From contig RHPI01001010.1 in NCBI GenBank assembly GCA_009103225.1, forward strand, positions 221,299 to 277,067: DNA of 55,769 nt, given 5' to 3'. The notes under the pieces were generated by a model that had not been told where the DNA came from, searched no databases, and saw only the letters and a list, made by a program, of their open reading frames with translations. The stretch is from Chlorokybus atmophyticus (Eukaryota > Streptophyta > Chlorokybophyceae > Chlorokybales > Chlorokybaceae). This document shows positions 43,841 through 55,693 of this stretch, piece by piece; within the stretch, counting starts at the first letter, position 1, and each line of letters opens with the position of its first letter. A program made the translations under genes and the position numbers.

Positions 43841-43975
43841 ATGGCCATGTCAACAGCAGCTTATCAACACCCAAAGGTCATGACCACCAAGACCGACAGG
43901 TACCCGGACAAGGTCACAGTAGCACAGCATGACGATTGGTTGGCAATTTCTCGCAAGCCGCTAGGTGCCTACTGA
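43841..43975 (+). CDS. Small ORF, 44 aa, possibly a last exon
   Basis: From ATG the frame reads MAMSTAAYQHPKVMTTKTDR, YPDKVTVAQHDDWLAISRKP and LGAY, then TGA. The composition is that of a real protein rather than of random frame, and it lies between two solid genes on the same strand. It could be a complete microprotein, the 3' exon of an unfound gene, or chance. An in-frame TAA lies 27 bp before the ATG. I do not recognise it. Confidence 0.35.
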   Translation: MAMSTAAYQHPKVMTTKTDRYPDKVTVAQHDDWLAISRKPLGAY

Positions 43976-44089
43976 CGGACCTGGAGGGAAACAAATCAAT
44001 GTCAGTTCAACATGGTGAACTGATATTCATACGGTTCACCATGGTACAATTGAACCTGATTTCCATAATGTCTGCAGGACTCATCTTCA

Positions 44090-47000
44090 ATGGACAGAAG
44101 CTGGAAAACAGTGTCTTATGGAGCACAACGACTACTGGCTGTATTAGTAACATACGCTCTACTATACATGCTGGTAGGGCCTTTTATGCAGTGGTCTAGC
44201 CCGTCATTGAATTGGGGGATCCGGAATACAGACCAAGAGCCCAGAACACGGGTGCGTTGTCGCTGCTGCAGCTGATAAGGCATGCACACATGAGCTGGGA
44301 TAAGTGCAGTTCATCACTCTCGCATGCTGAGCTCAGGAGTGCGGCACACATTGAGTTCGTTTTGTCACACTGGCTTCAGACATTGCTTGTCGCAGTTATT
44401 GTCCAGTGAAAAGGAATCCAAGGAGTTGGTCGAGTATGTGGTAGACTTGCGCCACCGGCTGGATGGAAGCCTGGTCAACTCCACACTCGTTGATCAAAGC
44501 AAGGTGCGCTTGAGTTTATATGTACGATACCTCAGTCCATGTAGGAGCTGGGATGACCCTCGTAGTTTTCATTGCAAGCTTGCTCCTTGTGCTGCGTATG
44601 CGTTACTGGCCAGGGAGACGATGCTGGGTTTGTTGTTGTACAGGACAAGGTTAACTGGGACGTCTTCATCAGCCACAGGGGTCCAGACGTCAAGCACGAC
44701 TTCGCAACAATGCTGTGGTGGCATCTTAAACGCTTTAGTACATTCCTTGATTACAGGAGCTTGAGACTTGGTGGCAATGGCTTGGCTAATATAGCTCGCG
44801 CTCTGCGTATGGCGAATGTCACAATAGTCATCTTGACCCCTGGCTTTTTTAAGAGCAAGTACTGCATTGCCGAGCTTGAGGCGGCATTGCGCTACAGCTC
44901 AGAGGGCAGCCCAACGTTGCTGCCTGTGTTTCTTGGACAGGACGTAAACGAGTTGACTGATGAGGTCAGGGACAACCTCAATTGCAAGCCTCAGGAGCTT
45001 ACCCTCTGTGAGGCCTGCGTTCTGCTGGACAAAATCACAGCAGTGACAGGAATAGTTGTCCAAGGTCCTTGGGATGAAGCCATAAGAAGCATTGAGGTCA
45101 GGGTGGATGAGCTGCTTAAGGTATGTTCGTTGCATTATGCATGCACTCGTTGTTTGTTTACCGCCTTAGTGCATCACGTGCTCTTGCAGTCAAAGTCTGC
45201 AACACATGGATTGCTTACCAAATGGAGGCATACAATCCATGAGGAGCATTCAGCGCTGGAGTCCCGCACTGACGTTGCACTGGAGCATTTGTCTGGGTTA
45301 CGGTGCAGATTGAAAGATATGAATGCAAGCCTTCAGTGTTTGGTTGAGAGCGCTTATGAGCGGGCTTCAGCTGCAGTGGTAACTGAAGCTGACATGCACA
45401 AGGACAAGTTTACCAAAGGTGAGTTGCAAGCTGCTTCTTAAGCTTGCCGCAGGAGGCTAATAGCTTTGATACGTTCCACCACAGGAAACGAAGCCCTTGG
45501 GCAATTCCTGCTGCTTGTGCGCGAAGCACGCTTCTGTGTGTTGTGGACGCATTGGTGTTGCGTCACCAGTAGCGCTTTGGCATTGCTTGTGCCCGGTTTG
45601 CACGAGTATCAATGGCGTTACGATGAAGACTATAGTGGATTGAAGGCCATTAAGCTTGCAGCGTTACTTGGAGAGAAAATGACAGTCTACAGCGCTGACA
45701 CATGCGATGAAGTCAAAGTCGCTGACATGGTCCGGGACGTCATGATGAGCCCGCGGCATACCAATGCCCGTGCTGCTAAGGAATTCACCAGTGAGTTGTT
45801 GAGTCAGTTTTCTGTGCAGCACTGATCCGTCATGAAGTTGCTGTGAGAGTCACATGACAATGGGCAGGTGGTGCGGTTTGTTCAGAAACTCTGTGATTAT
45901 GTCACTGGCACAACGGTTGGCACCTACGCCCTTGTCCAGTGCACATACAGCCTGTTTCTTTGTGTTGCAACTGCCCTGCGCAGGTGTTATCAGAAGCACC
46001 AAAGGGTATCTGGACGATGTTTGCAGCACCATCCTTCAAATGAACATACGGCTTAAACAAGATAGTGCAAGCACTTGTACAAGCATATGGAAAGAGCGGC
46101 CCGCATCATGCCCCCTGAATGCCACCTTCTTGGACGATGCTGAACAGCGGATGAAATTGGAGTTCACCAGACTGGCCACGCTGTTGCATGCTGGTCTCAA
46201 CTCTGAAGATTGCAGCATTGGGCTACAGCTTTGGCACTTGGCCTTAACAACCGGCACCAACGCTGGTGACCGTTGGTGCGTGGAGGACTTTCTTAAGAAC
46301 GATTTCCCGCGCTGGTGGCTAGACAACCGGCCTACGCATGCTGCAGGCCTTCCTATTTTGAAATCGGATAGTGGTGGTAGTGACACGAGCGCCTCTGGTC
46401 TGCGCTGTGATATTGAACAACCCAGCCCTTTGCAGAAGGCTTTTGTTGCTATGCAAGGAGCTCACGCCTATGAGAAAGTGGAACATGCCATTGGGCGCAT
46501 TGTATTTTTTCTGGATGTGAACACGTCTGATCAGGAACGGGGGGAGTTACTGAAGTACGTTGCAGACACTGTGCGGCAGTCACCAGGAGTGTTTGGGCAG
46601 CTGAAGGATGCTGATGTGCAAAAGCATTCCGTCTTGCTATTCCTTGAAGTCCTTGCGTTGCCTGCCGATCTTGACAGCTTGCAGGCATCAGCCATTGAGT
46701 GTTGGAAGAATGCCATGCTTCATGCAATGGGTCGGCAGCATTTCCCTTTCACCATTCAGCTGGGCAGCTACCGATTTGTAGTGGTCTTCGAAGGTTCGTA
46801 CCTTCTCGGTTGCCAGCAAATAGCAGTTGCTGTAGTTGGTGCTAACCTGCATCTGTGCTCTCGCAGAATCTGTGCTGCGCAATACCTTAACAAATCAGGA
46901 TGTGCCGGCAATAGCGAGCCTCAACGCAATGCAAGGTAGCTCATGGTTGCATGCGTTAGCATATATGTATGGTATATCGTATATATGCATGGTGATGCAG

Positions 47001-49308
47001 TGGACCCAAATCCAGCTGCAGCTGTAGGGAGTCCTTCCAGCCCATCACAACAGACTATATGTCGTGCAGGCCCGGACGGTTATTACAACATGTCTGGGCA
47101 CGTTCGAGACATGACAACCTGGTTTTTACGAAAGCCACAAGGCCAAGGACTTGAAATGTTGGTCGAAATGGCGAACGCCAGCGTTTTGAGAGAAAGGGGA
47201 GAGAAGGTGACTACTCGTCGGTGTCCCGCTGTCCGCATTGTTGAGGTTTACTTTGCTGATGCATTGTGCTGTCTGTAAAGCTGCGGAAGTATCTTCTGCC
47301 TGTTGTCTGGGTGAGTACCACGCAGCCTGTGTACCTGGAAGTTACAAGAGGGGGCCTTTGGGGAAGCCCTATTGACATTCAGGTGCGTGATCACGTCAGT
47401 CTCAATTCCTCAACGCATAAGGAAGCTTGCAGTCAATGTGGTGATGTCTGCCAGCATACTGTATGGTGTGCACGCCATGTTGTATGGCTGGCAGTCATTA
47501 GCAGTCATGTGACTGCTGTGTAATGACGGCTATTCAACACCTCAGTTGCTTCTTGTATTGTACAGGCTGTATCAAGTGTCTATCAAGTGCAGCAATGCAT
47601 CAACTGCAGCACCAACCACTAACACGGCTAGCACAGCTCAGTTACACTAGGATTTTCTATACACTTCATGTCATGTGACTCAATTAGTACCTTACTGCAA
47701 TGTGCACCTCAGACTACTGCATGAGTATACGTGATTTCAGACAGTAGTCTTTATGGTTCTGCGTGTCTTTGCACGCAAATGTCACAGCTGCAGGCAATGC
47801 CTGTATCTGCCTTGCCATCTGAGGCGTTCATCGCTTCAACTCCTTCGCAGAGCATAATACGGAGAGATGTGGGTTTCAAACCCCCTGTTGACATTCACCC
47901 TCCTCCTAGCCTTCTACACTGGTTGCTCGAGCGACTTGGCAATATGCAGGAGACGGTGACAACAAGAGCACGTGTTTCTCTCTCCTATGTCAACACGCTC
48001 GGCAAACACATCTGGGTCTTTCTTCCCGCCTCAGCGTTGTCAATGGTTACCTTCGTGTTGGATGCAACCAAAGGTACCTGTGTTTAATCTCGCAAGCTCG
48101 CATGTCATTGAGTGTCAAGTGAGCAGAGTGCAAGTCGCTTCCCAGCTTGGAAACTCTGGCTATAACTTGCATCTAACCCCAGGGCTGAACAACAGTCGAA
48201 TGCATATGTACAGCGCACGTACACGTACAGTCCCAACATTTGCACTACTACTTGACACTACAAGCACTGGCATGACCTCCCTCTTATTGCATAACAGCCT
48301 CAGGAGTGTTGCTACGCTCAGTTGCCAGGCCGTTCACCGATTTATTTATTGATCCACCTTATTTATTGATCCTGGTTGTGGTGTTGGCGTTCGTCATCGC
48401 CGCGATCACTCGTTGGCAAATTCATCAGCGCACAGCATTATCTACGGCTCAGAATCGAACAGTAAGTGCATGGGTCACTGCCTTGGTCATGTGCTAGTGC
48501 ACAAAGTCTATTATGCATGGGGCTTACGGTGTCCAAAGTGTCATGGTTTTGCACGAAGTTGGCATTCATATTTGTTAAGCCGTTGCATATTATCTCAGCA
48601 GCGACTACTCTGGTCCACATTCCCCAAGCGGAACACTGTAGTATTATTAGCTAGTATGCTCTGCGGCTTATGAGCCATGCAACGCGTGGTTTTGAACAGT
48701 TGACATTGCATCGGCAACCAACTCACAGCCTATTGCACGCCAGTATGAAAGCATGTTGAGGGCAGCATTGTCGTAACCATGGTTATGCATGATACTGTGC
48801 CCAGGTGCAAACCGACGAGGTGCTCGTCTTGTCCAGTCACTCCATTTCTATGCCGCCAATAGAGAGCTTAAGACAGTTTTGCGACCCTGCAAGCGCCCAC
48901 AAGGTGGAAGTGATCAGAATCCGGTCAGGTCAGTGGGTTGACGGCATTTGTGTGACGTACAGAGACGCACAGAACCAAAGGTTGGAGGGAACTCAGCATG
49001 GTGGCGAGGGGGGTGACCTACACATACTTGAACTAGCGGAGGACGAATACATTGTGAAGGTTTCTGGCCGCAATGCTGCTGTATATGGTGGCGTTGTCCT
49101 TCATGACTTGAGATTTCAGACGTCAGCTCGAAAAATGTGGCCAGAAAAGGGGGGATTTGGTGGCATGTCATCCGGTTGGGGCCCACCGCTCGACGAGTTT
49201 GTACTGCACAACAACGATCAGCCTCTGCTGCGGTTTTGCGGGAGTGAATGGAAACCAGATGGCAGTTGGTACCTTAGTTGTCTTGGTGCTTACTTTCAGA
49301 GTCCATAA
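44090..49308 (+). CDS. TIR - transmembrane - jacalin-lectin protein, 1138 aa
   Basis: There are twelve exons: 44090-44251, 44396-44503, 44644-45120, 45190-45418, 45485-45790, 45984-46793, 46867-46935, 47001-47206, 47281-47382, 47788-48073, 48304-48461 and 48805-49308. Every junction is GT-AG and every phase fits. Residues 15-35 are a hydrophobic segment (LLAVLVTYALLYMLVGPFMQ). The TIR domain spans about 95-225: WDVFISHRGPDVK, FLDYRSLRLGGNG (BB loop), VTIVILTPGFFKSKYCIAEL. Glu167 in CIAEL is where plant and SARM1 TIRs keep the NADase glutamate. A long helical, unrecognised middle follows. A second membrane segment lies at 939-953 (YLLILVVVLAFVIAAITRW). Residues about 1005-1138 are a jacalin fold: VIRIRSGQWVDGICVTYRD, HGGEGGDLHILELAEDEYIV, LRFQTSARKMW, final LSCLGAYFQSP. 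It is likely a membrane glycan sensor with a signalling or NAD-cleaving TIR. Which side each domain faces is unclear. Confidence 0.87.
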
Positions 49309-49607
49309 CAATGCCAAGCACTCAAAATGCAAGAAGCCCAGCGTAGTTTCTCTGTCTCTCTGTGTCAGCAATGAATGATCTCTTTCTCTTCCTTAGTGAT
49401 TGCATGTCCTGGTTGTGGATGACCTAGGTGTATGCAATCATGATCATAGTTTTGTGACAAGAACGGTACTCGTCATGACGATATCCATAATGATATATCC
49501 ACAAATGGACACGTGTGTCACTTGCAAAGATAATGTGTCTGTTGCATGTGTACAAGGCAACTCAATTCAAAACATCTCATCCCTTCGTTTTTGTTGCATA
49601 GCATCCT
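49309..49607. other. Intergenic, 3' flank of the TIR gene
   Basis: No gene or repeat is recognised. It ends at GCATCCT, directly before the LTR start TGTAACAG. Confidence 0.4.
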
Positions 49608-50279
49608 TGTAACAGTCAAGGCCAAATTTTGTGATTTTCATGGCCGTTTTAGGCCTTATTTGTAAGGTACATGGTTTTAATGACTTGTGGCGGATATCGG
49701 CGAGTTATGAGTCTGCCGCGGATATCGACCGGGGCCCCAAGACCAGTCCGAAAGTTGCCAGAAAACGGAGGGCCAGTCGAGAAGGGCTCGACCAGATTTC
49801 TGGAAGGGCCTGGCGCCAAGTAGTATAACTTGACCATATGAGCAGCAAATCAGGAGATCTTTGGTGCGTTGGAAAGGTCTAGAAGTGTACTACAATATTC
49901 TGCAATTATATCTTAGCTTCTAGTTCCGTCTAGCGCTAGAGTCGTCTAGACAGTAGCATGTGCAGACTGGTAGGTATAAAAGTGACATTCTACAATTTGC
50001 AATACAACCTTTAGCTCCCTAGTTTCTTGTGTGCAAGCTTGGTGGTGGCTAGAAGAGGTTGCTAGCGTGTGTCCACTGGTGTGTGCTTGCTTGTGTGACG
50101 ATCCAAGGCGCTACACAAGTTGGTGTGTAGCTTCGAGCGCATGCGCGTGCGTACGCGAGTGGCGGGGCGCGCGTGTGTGCTTGGCAGAGGGGGCAAGGTT
50201 CCGGTGTGAATACCGTGTCTTGGTGAGAGGGTTGTGGATTGGACCAACTCACAGGTGACAAGGCACGAGCACCGTCACA
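49608..50279 (+). mobile_element. 5' LTR of a Ty3/gypsy retrotransposon
   Basis: It starts TGTAACAG and ends GTCACA, an inverted TGT..ACA end, 2 bp before the primer-binding site. A TATA box (GGTATAAAAGTGAC, about 49974) sits in its 3' half, as expected for the U3/R border. No second LTR is present downstream. Confidence 0.75.
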
Positions 50280-50281
50280 AC

Positions 50282-50293
50282 TGGTATCGGAGC
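50282..50293 (+). promoter_or_regulatory. Primer-binding site (initiator Met tRNA type)
   Basis: TGGTATCGGAGC differs by one base from TGGTATCAGAGC, the sequence complementary to the 3' end of initiator tRNA-Met that is used by many plant and algal LTR elements. Its position just after the LTR fits. Confidence 0.85.
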
Positions 50294-50373
50294 ACGGTTT
50301 ACGAAGGTGAGAGAGGAAGTGTGTGGGCGTTTACACTTTTCATTCGGAAGCGGAGTGTAGTGTGTTAGTGGAG

Positions 50374-51078
50374 ATGGAGGATGCTCGCATGGAAGAGCTT
50401 CAAGCTGCCATCTTGGCACTGAGGGAAGAGCTTCATCACACTCAAGCGGCGGCACAAGCACAACGCGAGGCGTATGAGCATGCGATGGCGCGTGTACAAA
50501 TTCCCATGGCATCAAGCTCGCGCGTGCATGTGAAGGTGCCAAAGCCCAAGCCATTCAAGGGTCAACGTGATGGAGATGCAGTGGATGAATGGATTTTTCA
50601 AGTATCGTCTTGGTTGAAGCTCACGGAGGTGCCCACGCATCTGCACGTGGAGGTTGCAGCGACATTGCTTGAAGGTGCAGCACTTGTGTGGTGGAGGCAT
50701 CGATGTACGCGTGTTGCAAACGGGTTGGCGCTACCATTGACCACCATGGAAGAGTTGGCACTGGAGGTCAGGCATCAATTTGTTCCCGTTGAGAACGTGA
50801 AGGCCGCACGCGACAAACTTGCAGCCCTTGTGCAACTGGGGTCGGTGATGGCGTACACGGCCGTGTTTCAACGATTGGAGATGTCCATACCCAATATGAT
50901 CGACGAGGAGCAGGTGGACAGGTATACACGTGGGTTAAAACCTTTGGGGCGTAAAGAAGTGGAGCTACAGGACCCGAAGACACTCGCGGAGGCTATACGC
51001 ATCGCGGAGCGTCTCGACGCGTTGTACTTGAAGTCCACTACAAGAAACACTGACTGGAGGCAAAGGCATGGTGATTAG
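50374..51078 (+). CDS. Ty3/gypsy Gag
   Basis: About 234 residues from ATG 50374. A coiled N-terminus (MEELQAAILALREELHHTQA) is followed by the Retrotrans_gag fold: VPKPKPFKGQRDGDAVDEWI, LEGAALVWWRHR, EVRHQFVPVENVKAARDKLA, YTRGLKPLGRKEVEL. It ends at TAG after RQRHGD. The nucleocapsid zinc knuckle follows in another frame, so Gag is split by at least one frameshift. It would form the virus-like particle. Confidence 0.85.
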   Translation: MEDARMEELQAAILALREELHHTQAAAQAQREAYEHAMARVQIPMASSSRVHVKVPKPKPFKGQRDGDAVDEWIFQVSSWLKLTEVPTHLHVEVAATLLEGAALVWWRHRCTRVANGLALPLTTMEELALEVRHQFVPVENVKAARDKLAALVQLGSVMAYTAVFQRLEMSIPNMIDEEQVDRYTRGLKPLGRKEVELQDPKTLAEAIRIAERLDALYLKSTTRNTDWRQRHGD

Positions 51079-51178
51079 CCCCGGGGAGGCTTTCAACATG
51101 CATGGCGACGAGGAGAACGAAGTTTAGCACTTGCCAATGGAGGTGGAGCTGACTCTGGGCCTGCACCAATGGAGGTGA

Positions 51179-51403
51179 GTGCCATACACACGCATGGAAT
51201 GTGACGCGAAGCACGGCGGACGTGGTGAAAGAGGTAAAGGTGTGCGCAAGTGTTATGCGTGTGGGTCGACGGAGCATTTGGCGTACGGATGCCCCAAACG
51301 AAGCACGCAAAGGCCAACACCGGATGGCAACCCTCGCCGTGATCGTCGCGTCAACACCATGGAGCAAAATGGCGTGGAGCAGGAAAACGACTTCCCCCAG
51401 TAG
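51179..51403 (+). pseudogene. Displaced zinc knuckle of Gag
   Basis: The frame encodes KCYACGSTEHLAYGCPKR, a CX2CX4HX4C knuckle, and ends DFPQ-TAG. A shift of one base in the CCCCC run at about 51395-51400 would join it to the frame that leads into the protease (PVGEEATAGDRKEP...). Confidence 0.8.
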
Positions 51404-51456
51404 GTGAGGAGGCTACTGCTGGGGATAGGAAGGAGCCTCATGCACGGACGGATGCT

Positions 51457-53273
51457 GTGACATTTCCATTAAAGAAGCAAGAGGAGATGGCTTTGAACGC
51501 GCCAATGGTGGTGAGTTATGCAAACGAGGAGACAACAAAGTACTTTGGGCTTCGAGCACACATTTGCGATGACCAAGGACGATGGAGAGAGTGTAAGCTC
51601 ATGATTGATAGCGGTGCCAACAGCAACTTCATGAGTATTGATATCGCGCGGCGTTACGGTTGGCTTTCGTCATTACGAGGAGGTGAAGTGAAGCTCGCTG
51701 ATGGAGAGCCACCCTCTGGAGGTGATGGCGCTGCGTTTATGACCAAAGAGTTGTGCGTTCGCATTGGGAAGATGAAGGAGAACATGCGATTTTGCTGCAT
51801 CACCCTACGGAACGGGTTTGACAGGATATTGGGACTACCGTGGCTATGGCAACATAATCCATCCATCAATGGGAGAAAGCGCGCGCTCACCATCGAACGA
51901 AATGGTGGAGAATCCATTCAAGCTGCGTCGGACGTCATCGAGGCGCGGCACGCACAATCAGGTGGTACGACAATTGCCCAGATCTGTTATGTGCAATTGA
52001 GGAAGTTATTGTCTCCACGGAAGGCAAAGGCTGCATGGTTGTGCGTGGTGCGCGAAATTACTGCAAAGTCAGCACCAGAGCTGAGTGACGATGTTAAGAC
52101 GGCTACGATGGACCCCGAGGTGTGTAAACTTGTTTTAAAATACCAAGATATCATGGTGGACGGACTTCCATCTGGACTACCACCTCCACGAAGCGTAGAC
52201 CACCGTGTGGAGCTGATTGGGGGCGTGCACAAGCCACCGTATCGACCCGTATATAAGTTGTCACCTTTCGAGCTGGAAGAGGCCGAGAGGCAGGTGGCGG
52301 ACTTGCTGAAAAGAGGCTACATCAGGCCTAGTAAGTTCCCCTATGGTGCACCTATTTTGTTTGTACGAAAGAAGAACGGGAGCTTGCGCATGTGCGTCGA
52401 CTACCGAGCTCTCAACAACATCACGAAGAGGAATTGCTTTCCACTCCCACGTATCGACGAGTTGCTGGAGCAATTGCAAGGTGCGCAATACTTGACAACA
52501 CTTGATCTTGCTCGAGGTTATCACCAAATCCGCATCGCGCCCAAGGATGTGGAGAAAACAGCTTTAAACACACGTTATGGGCACTACAAGTGGTTGGTCA
52601 TGTCCTTTGGACTTACGAACGCACCGGCAACATTTCAAACGCTTATGAACAGCGTTTTTGCTGACTTGATTTGTAAGGGAATCCTCGTGTACCTCGACGA
52701 CATTTTGGTGTACGCGAAAACAAAGGAGGAGCACGTGGCACTTTTACGGCGCGTGTTGCAGCGTTTGCGCGAACACAAGTTGTACGCCCAGCTACAAAAG
52801 TGCAAATTCTTGCTTCGAGAGGTGGAGTACCTAGGCCACATCGTGTCGCATGAAGGCATCAAGCCGGACCCCAACAAAGTGCAGGCGGTGCGCGAGTGGG
52901 TTCCCCAACCAACGTGAAGGAGGTGATGTCCTTTTTAGGCCTTGCGGGGTATTATCGCAAGTTTATCATAGGGATTTCGCACATAGCTGCTCCCTTAGCT
53001 GCCCTACTCAAGAAGGGAAAGCCTTGGAGCTGGTCAGCAACAGAGGAACATGCATTTGCTGCGTTGAAGAAGGCGCTGACGGAGGCACCAGTCCTGGCTC
53101 ACCCCGACATGAAAAAGACATTTATTTTGGCTTGCGACGCGTCCGACACAGCCGTAGGAGCTGTTTTGCAGCAAGACCATGGCAACGGCCTTCAACTAAT
53201 AGCATTCTTTAGCAAGAAAATGAGTTGTGCGGAGCTGAATTACCCCGTGCACGAGAAGGAACTTCACCGGTAA
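51457..53273 (+). pseudogene. Ty3/gypsy Pol, truncated in RNase H
   Basis: 51457-52917 carries the aspartic protease (LMIDSGANSNFMSIDIARRY) and reverse transcriptase (RKKNGSLRMCVDYRALNN, TTLDLARGYHQIRIAPKD, YLDD at 52690-52701, YLGHIVSHEGIKPDPNK). A one-base shift near 52905-52915 (C-rich) moves it to the frame of 52896-53273: NVKEVMSFLGLAGYYRKFI, then RNase H FILACDASDTAVGAVLQQ and NYPVHEKELHR. The element stops there: the rest of RNase H, integrase and the 3' LTR are missing and unrelated AT-rich sequence follows. The element is dead. Confidence 0.9.
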
Positions 53274-55693
53274 TTATGAGACCCCCGAATTTTTGAAAAT
53301 TCATGGCAAACGCACTGAATATTCGTTGGATTTACCGTTTCAGCTTTTTATCGAGTGAATATTCAAGTGTTTTTGTACATTTTGTGCAATCCCTGCCAAA
53401 ACGAAATCGCGACGTTTACCTATAAATCGCGTGAATATCCACACGATAAATCAATGCCACCTTTCAAAACCCATATACCTCGTATATTCAGTTTAAATCG
53501 ATTGAATGTTCAAGGGCATGCAATTGTGAATGGACACAGCATGTGCTCTGCTAAATATTCAGCTATACATTGCCTGAACATTCATGAAGGGGCATAAGCT
53601 TGTGGCTATAACAGACAGCTTAAACTCACCAAGTCCCAGCTGCCCGTGAATAATCAATTGATCAGCTTGTCACACATGTATACTCATAACCTTCATCAGT
53701 TTCATGCCACAGATGTGAGTGAACATTCAACACCAATCTGAAACTACGCAATACGATTCACACCAAGTCCTAGCTTTGAATGAATTTTCAACACCATTCC
53801 AAAACCAAGCAATACATTTTGCACTAACTCCTAGCTGTGAGTGAATATTCAACCCCACACGAACAAACATATATCCTCATTTTGGCCAAGTCCCGAATGT
53901 GATTGAAAACCAAGTAGATTGCAATCTACTTGGTTTTCAATCACATTCGGGACTGCTAATTCTAATATACAGTCTAATATATGTCAAAGCCAGAGTTGCT
54001 CAGCAATTCTACACAGCTGGTTTGAGTTGATGGTGGGGGACAGCTCTGATATGGACTACAGCATTGCTATGCTACACACCACCTGCTACTACTAGCTCAA
54101 CTCATGTCTTTGCTGTGCTAACATACTGTCCATGAGTGTTCGCAATCGTCTTCTCAACCTGTCTGCCACTTGAGGATGAAACCAACTCCTTTGCATTTGC
54201 ACACAACCACACAGCAATAACATGTGGTTACTAAGCACGTGTCGGCCTACACGACAGTGCCATTGAAGCACCTTCCACTTGTAAACATTGCAGTGCACAT
54301 GCATGAACTGTCATCATCATCCCTTGCCTCCTGATGCGCCTCTTCCTGCTCGCACTATCATTAACTCGGGCACCTATGGCGCTGCTGGCCTGCGCGTTGT
54401 GATCGAGTGCGACAACAATATTGCTGCACGCTGGAGTGTGTTTACTGGCTCCGAAGTCCCTGCACCTAGTGCAACACCCGGTACCAGTCTCACACCAACT
54501 TGTAATGGAATTTTCCCCACTCGCGACCCTCCTAGTGAACCTAGTGACTCTAGTGACTTGTCGCAATGACCATTGCTCTACACACACTTTGTTGGCCCTT
54601 TACACTCTGGTTACCGCTGAGCTGCTCTGCTGGTAATTCTCCAAGTGTGGCTGTTGCATGTGCAATTACTGGTAACAGTGGGGTGTGTGCCTTTGTGCAA
54701 CTTGGAGATCTAGCAGCAGATCAGCTCAGGCACAACCGCCACAATTGTGTTCACAACAACATAGTGACTAGCAGATTAGTTACAATACAACTATACTACA
54801 CAACAACTACCAAACTACCACCAAACTATAAAACTACACAACAACAACAACTACACAACAACTATACAACTACCAAACTACCACCAAACTATAGGCCTTG
54901 TGCAAGGATGACGCAAAGATTTGACCTTGTACTTTGTATTACCTCATGGCCGTAGCACAGCCTGCAAGGTAAAGCGGGTTGCGCTCAAAACTGTTGGACA
55001 CAAATCAGGCATGCAAGCGCCTAACACTGGCAGTAGAATTGCCCAAACATGCTGTTGGAAAAACCCCTCACAACTGCACTCACATATGCACAAATACAAG
55101 GTATGTTTGCGCAGCAGAAGAAGTGAACACGGACTTTTGCGACACACGCGCGCATACACACACATGAGGGCTTACAATCAACTGCCCCAGCTGACTGGAC
55201 ACCATACACACACATGCACATTCATGTGATACGCATGCAAGGATGCATTTATCTGTCCCTGTCGTCGCTGAAGCTCTTGCCAACTTCTTGGGCACCGTGA
55301 CTGGCGGTGTCCTACAAACATGCTGCGGGCAATGCTCAACCTGTTGATAGCAGCTGTAAGAATGCCAAGACACTCAAAACACAGAGCCAAATACTCTGAC
55401 CTGAGTCTCATCCACAAGCACACCATGCCTGGCATGCGAACTTTGGTTTACCTGTTGTCTTGGAAGCAGCCGGCTGGATCATCATACCCTCTGTTGAATG
55501 CAAGCATTTGAGTCAAGACCAAACACCTACCTCATGTTCGACGAGATCAACTACACTGGACCTAAAGCGACCGGCCATCGCTGAATGGTAGCTGATTACC
55601 TGTGGATCACACACCGTAGTTAACCAACAGTAGAGTCAGAAATAGAGCAGGGAAATAACTTTTGAGAGACACAATGCTAGCGCTCCACCAGGA
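53274..55693. other. Subtelomeric region without a supported gene
   Basis: 53290-53890 carries scattered TGAATATTCAA-like motifs, each near CCAAGTCC/TAGCTGTGA. 54770-54895 has ACAACTAC/CAAACTACCACCAAACTA repeats. Open frames at 54288-54569 (S/T/P-rich end) and around 55230-55330 (ending TCCGQCSTC) are unrecognised and have no splice partners, so I do not call them. Confidence 0.4.
53889..53954. repeat. Perfect 66-bp palindrome, no spacer
   Basis: AGTCCCGAATGTGATTGAAA-ACCAAGTAGATTG meets its exact reverse complement at 53921/53922. The 33-bp arms have no mismatch and no loop, in DNA otherwise full of degenerate repeats. Confidence 0.95.

Noticed and set aside
54288-54587. Possible subtelomeric gene (frames on both strands)
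   Set aside because: Both frames are open over the same stretch, there are no domains, and no splice partners were found.
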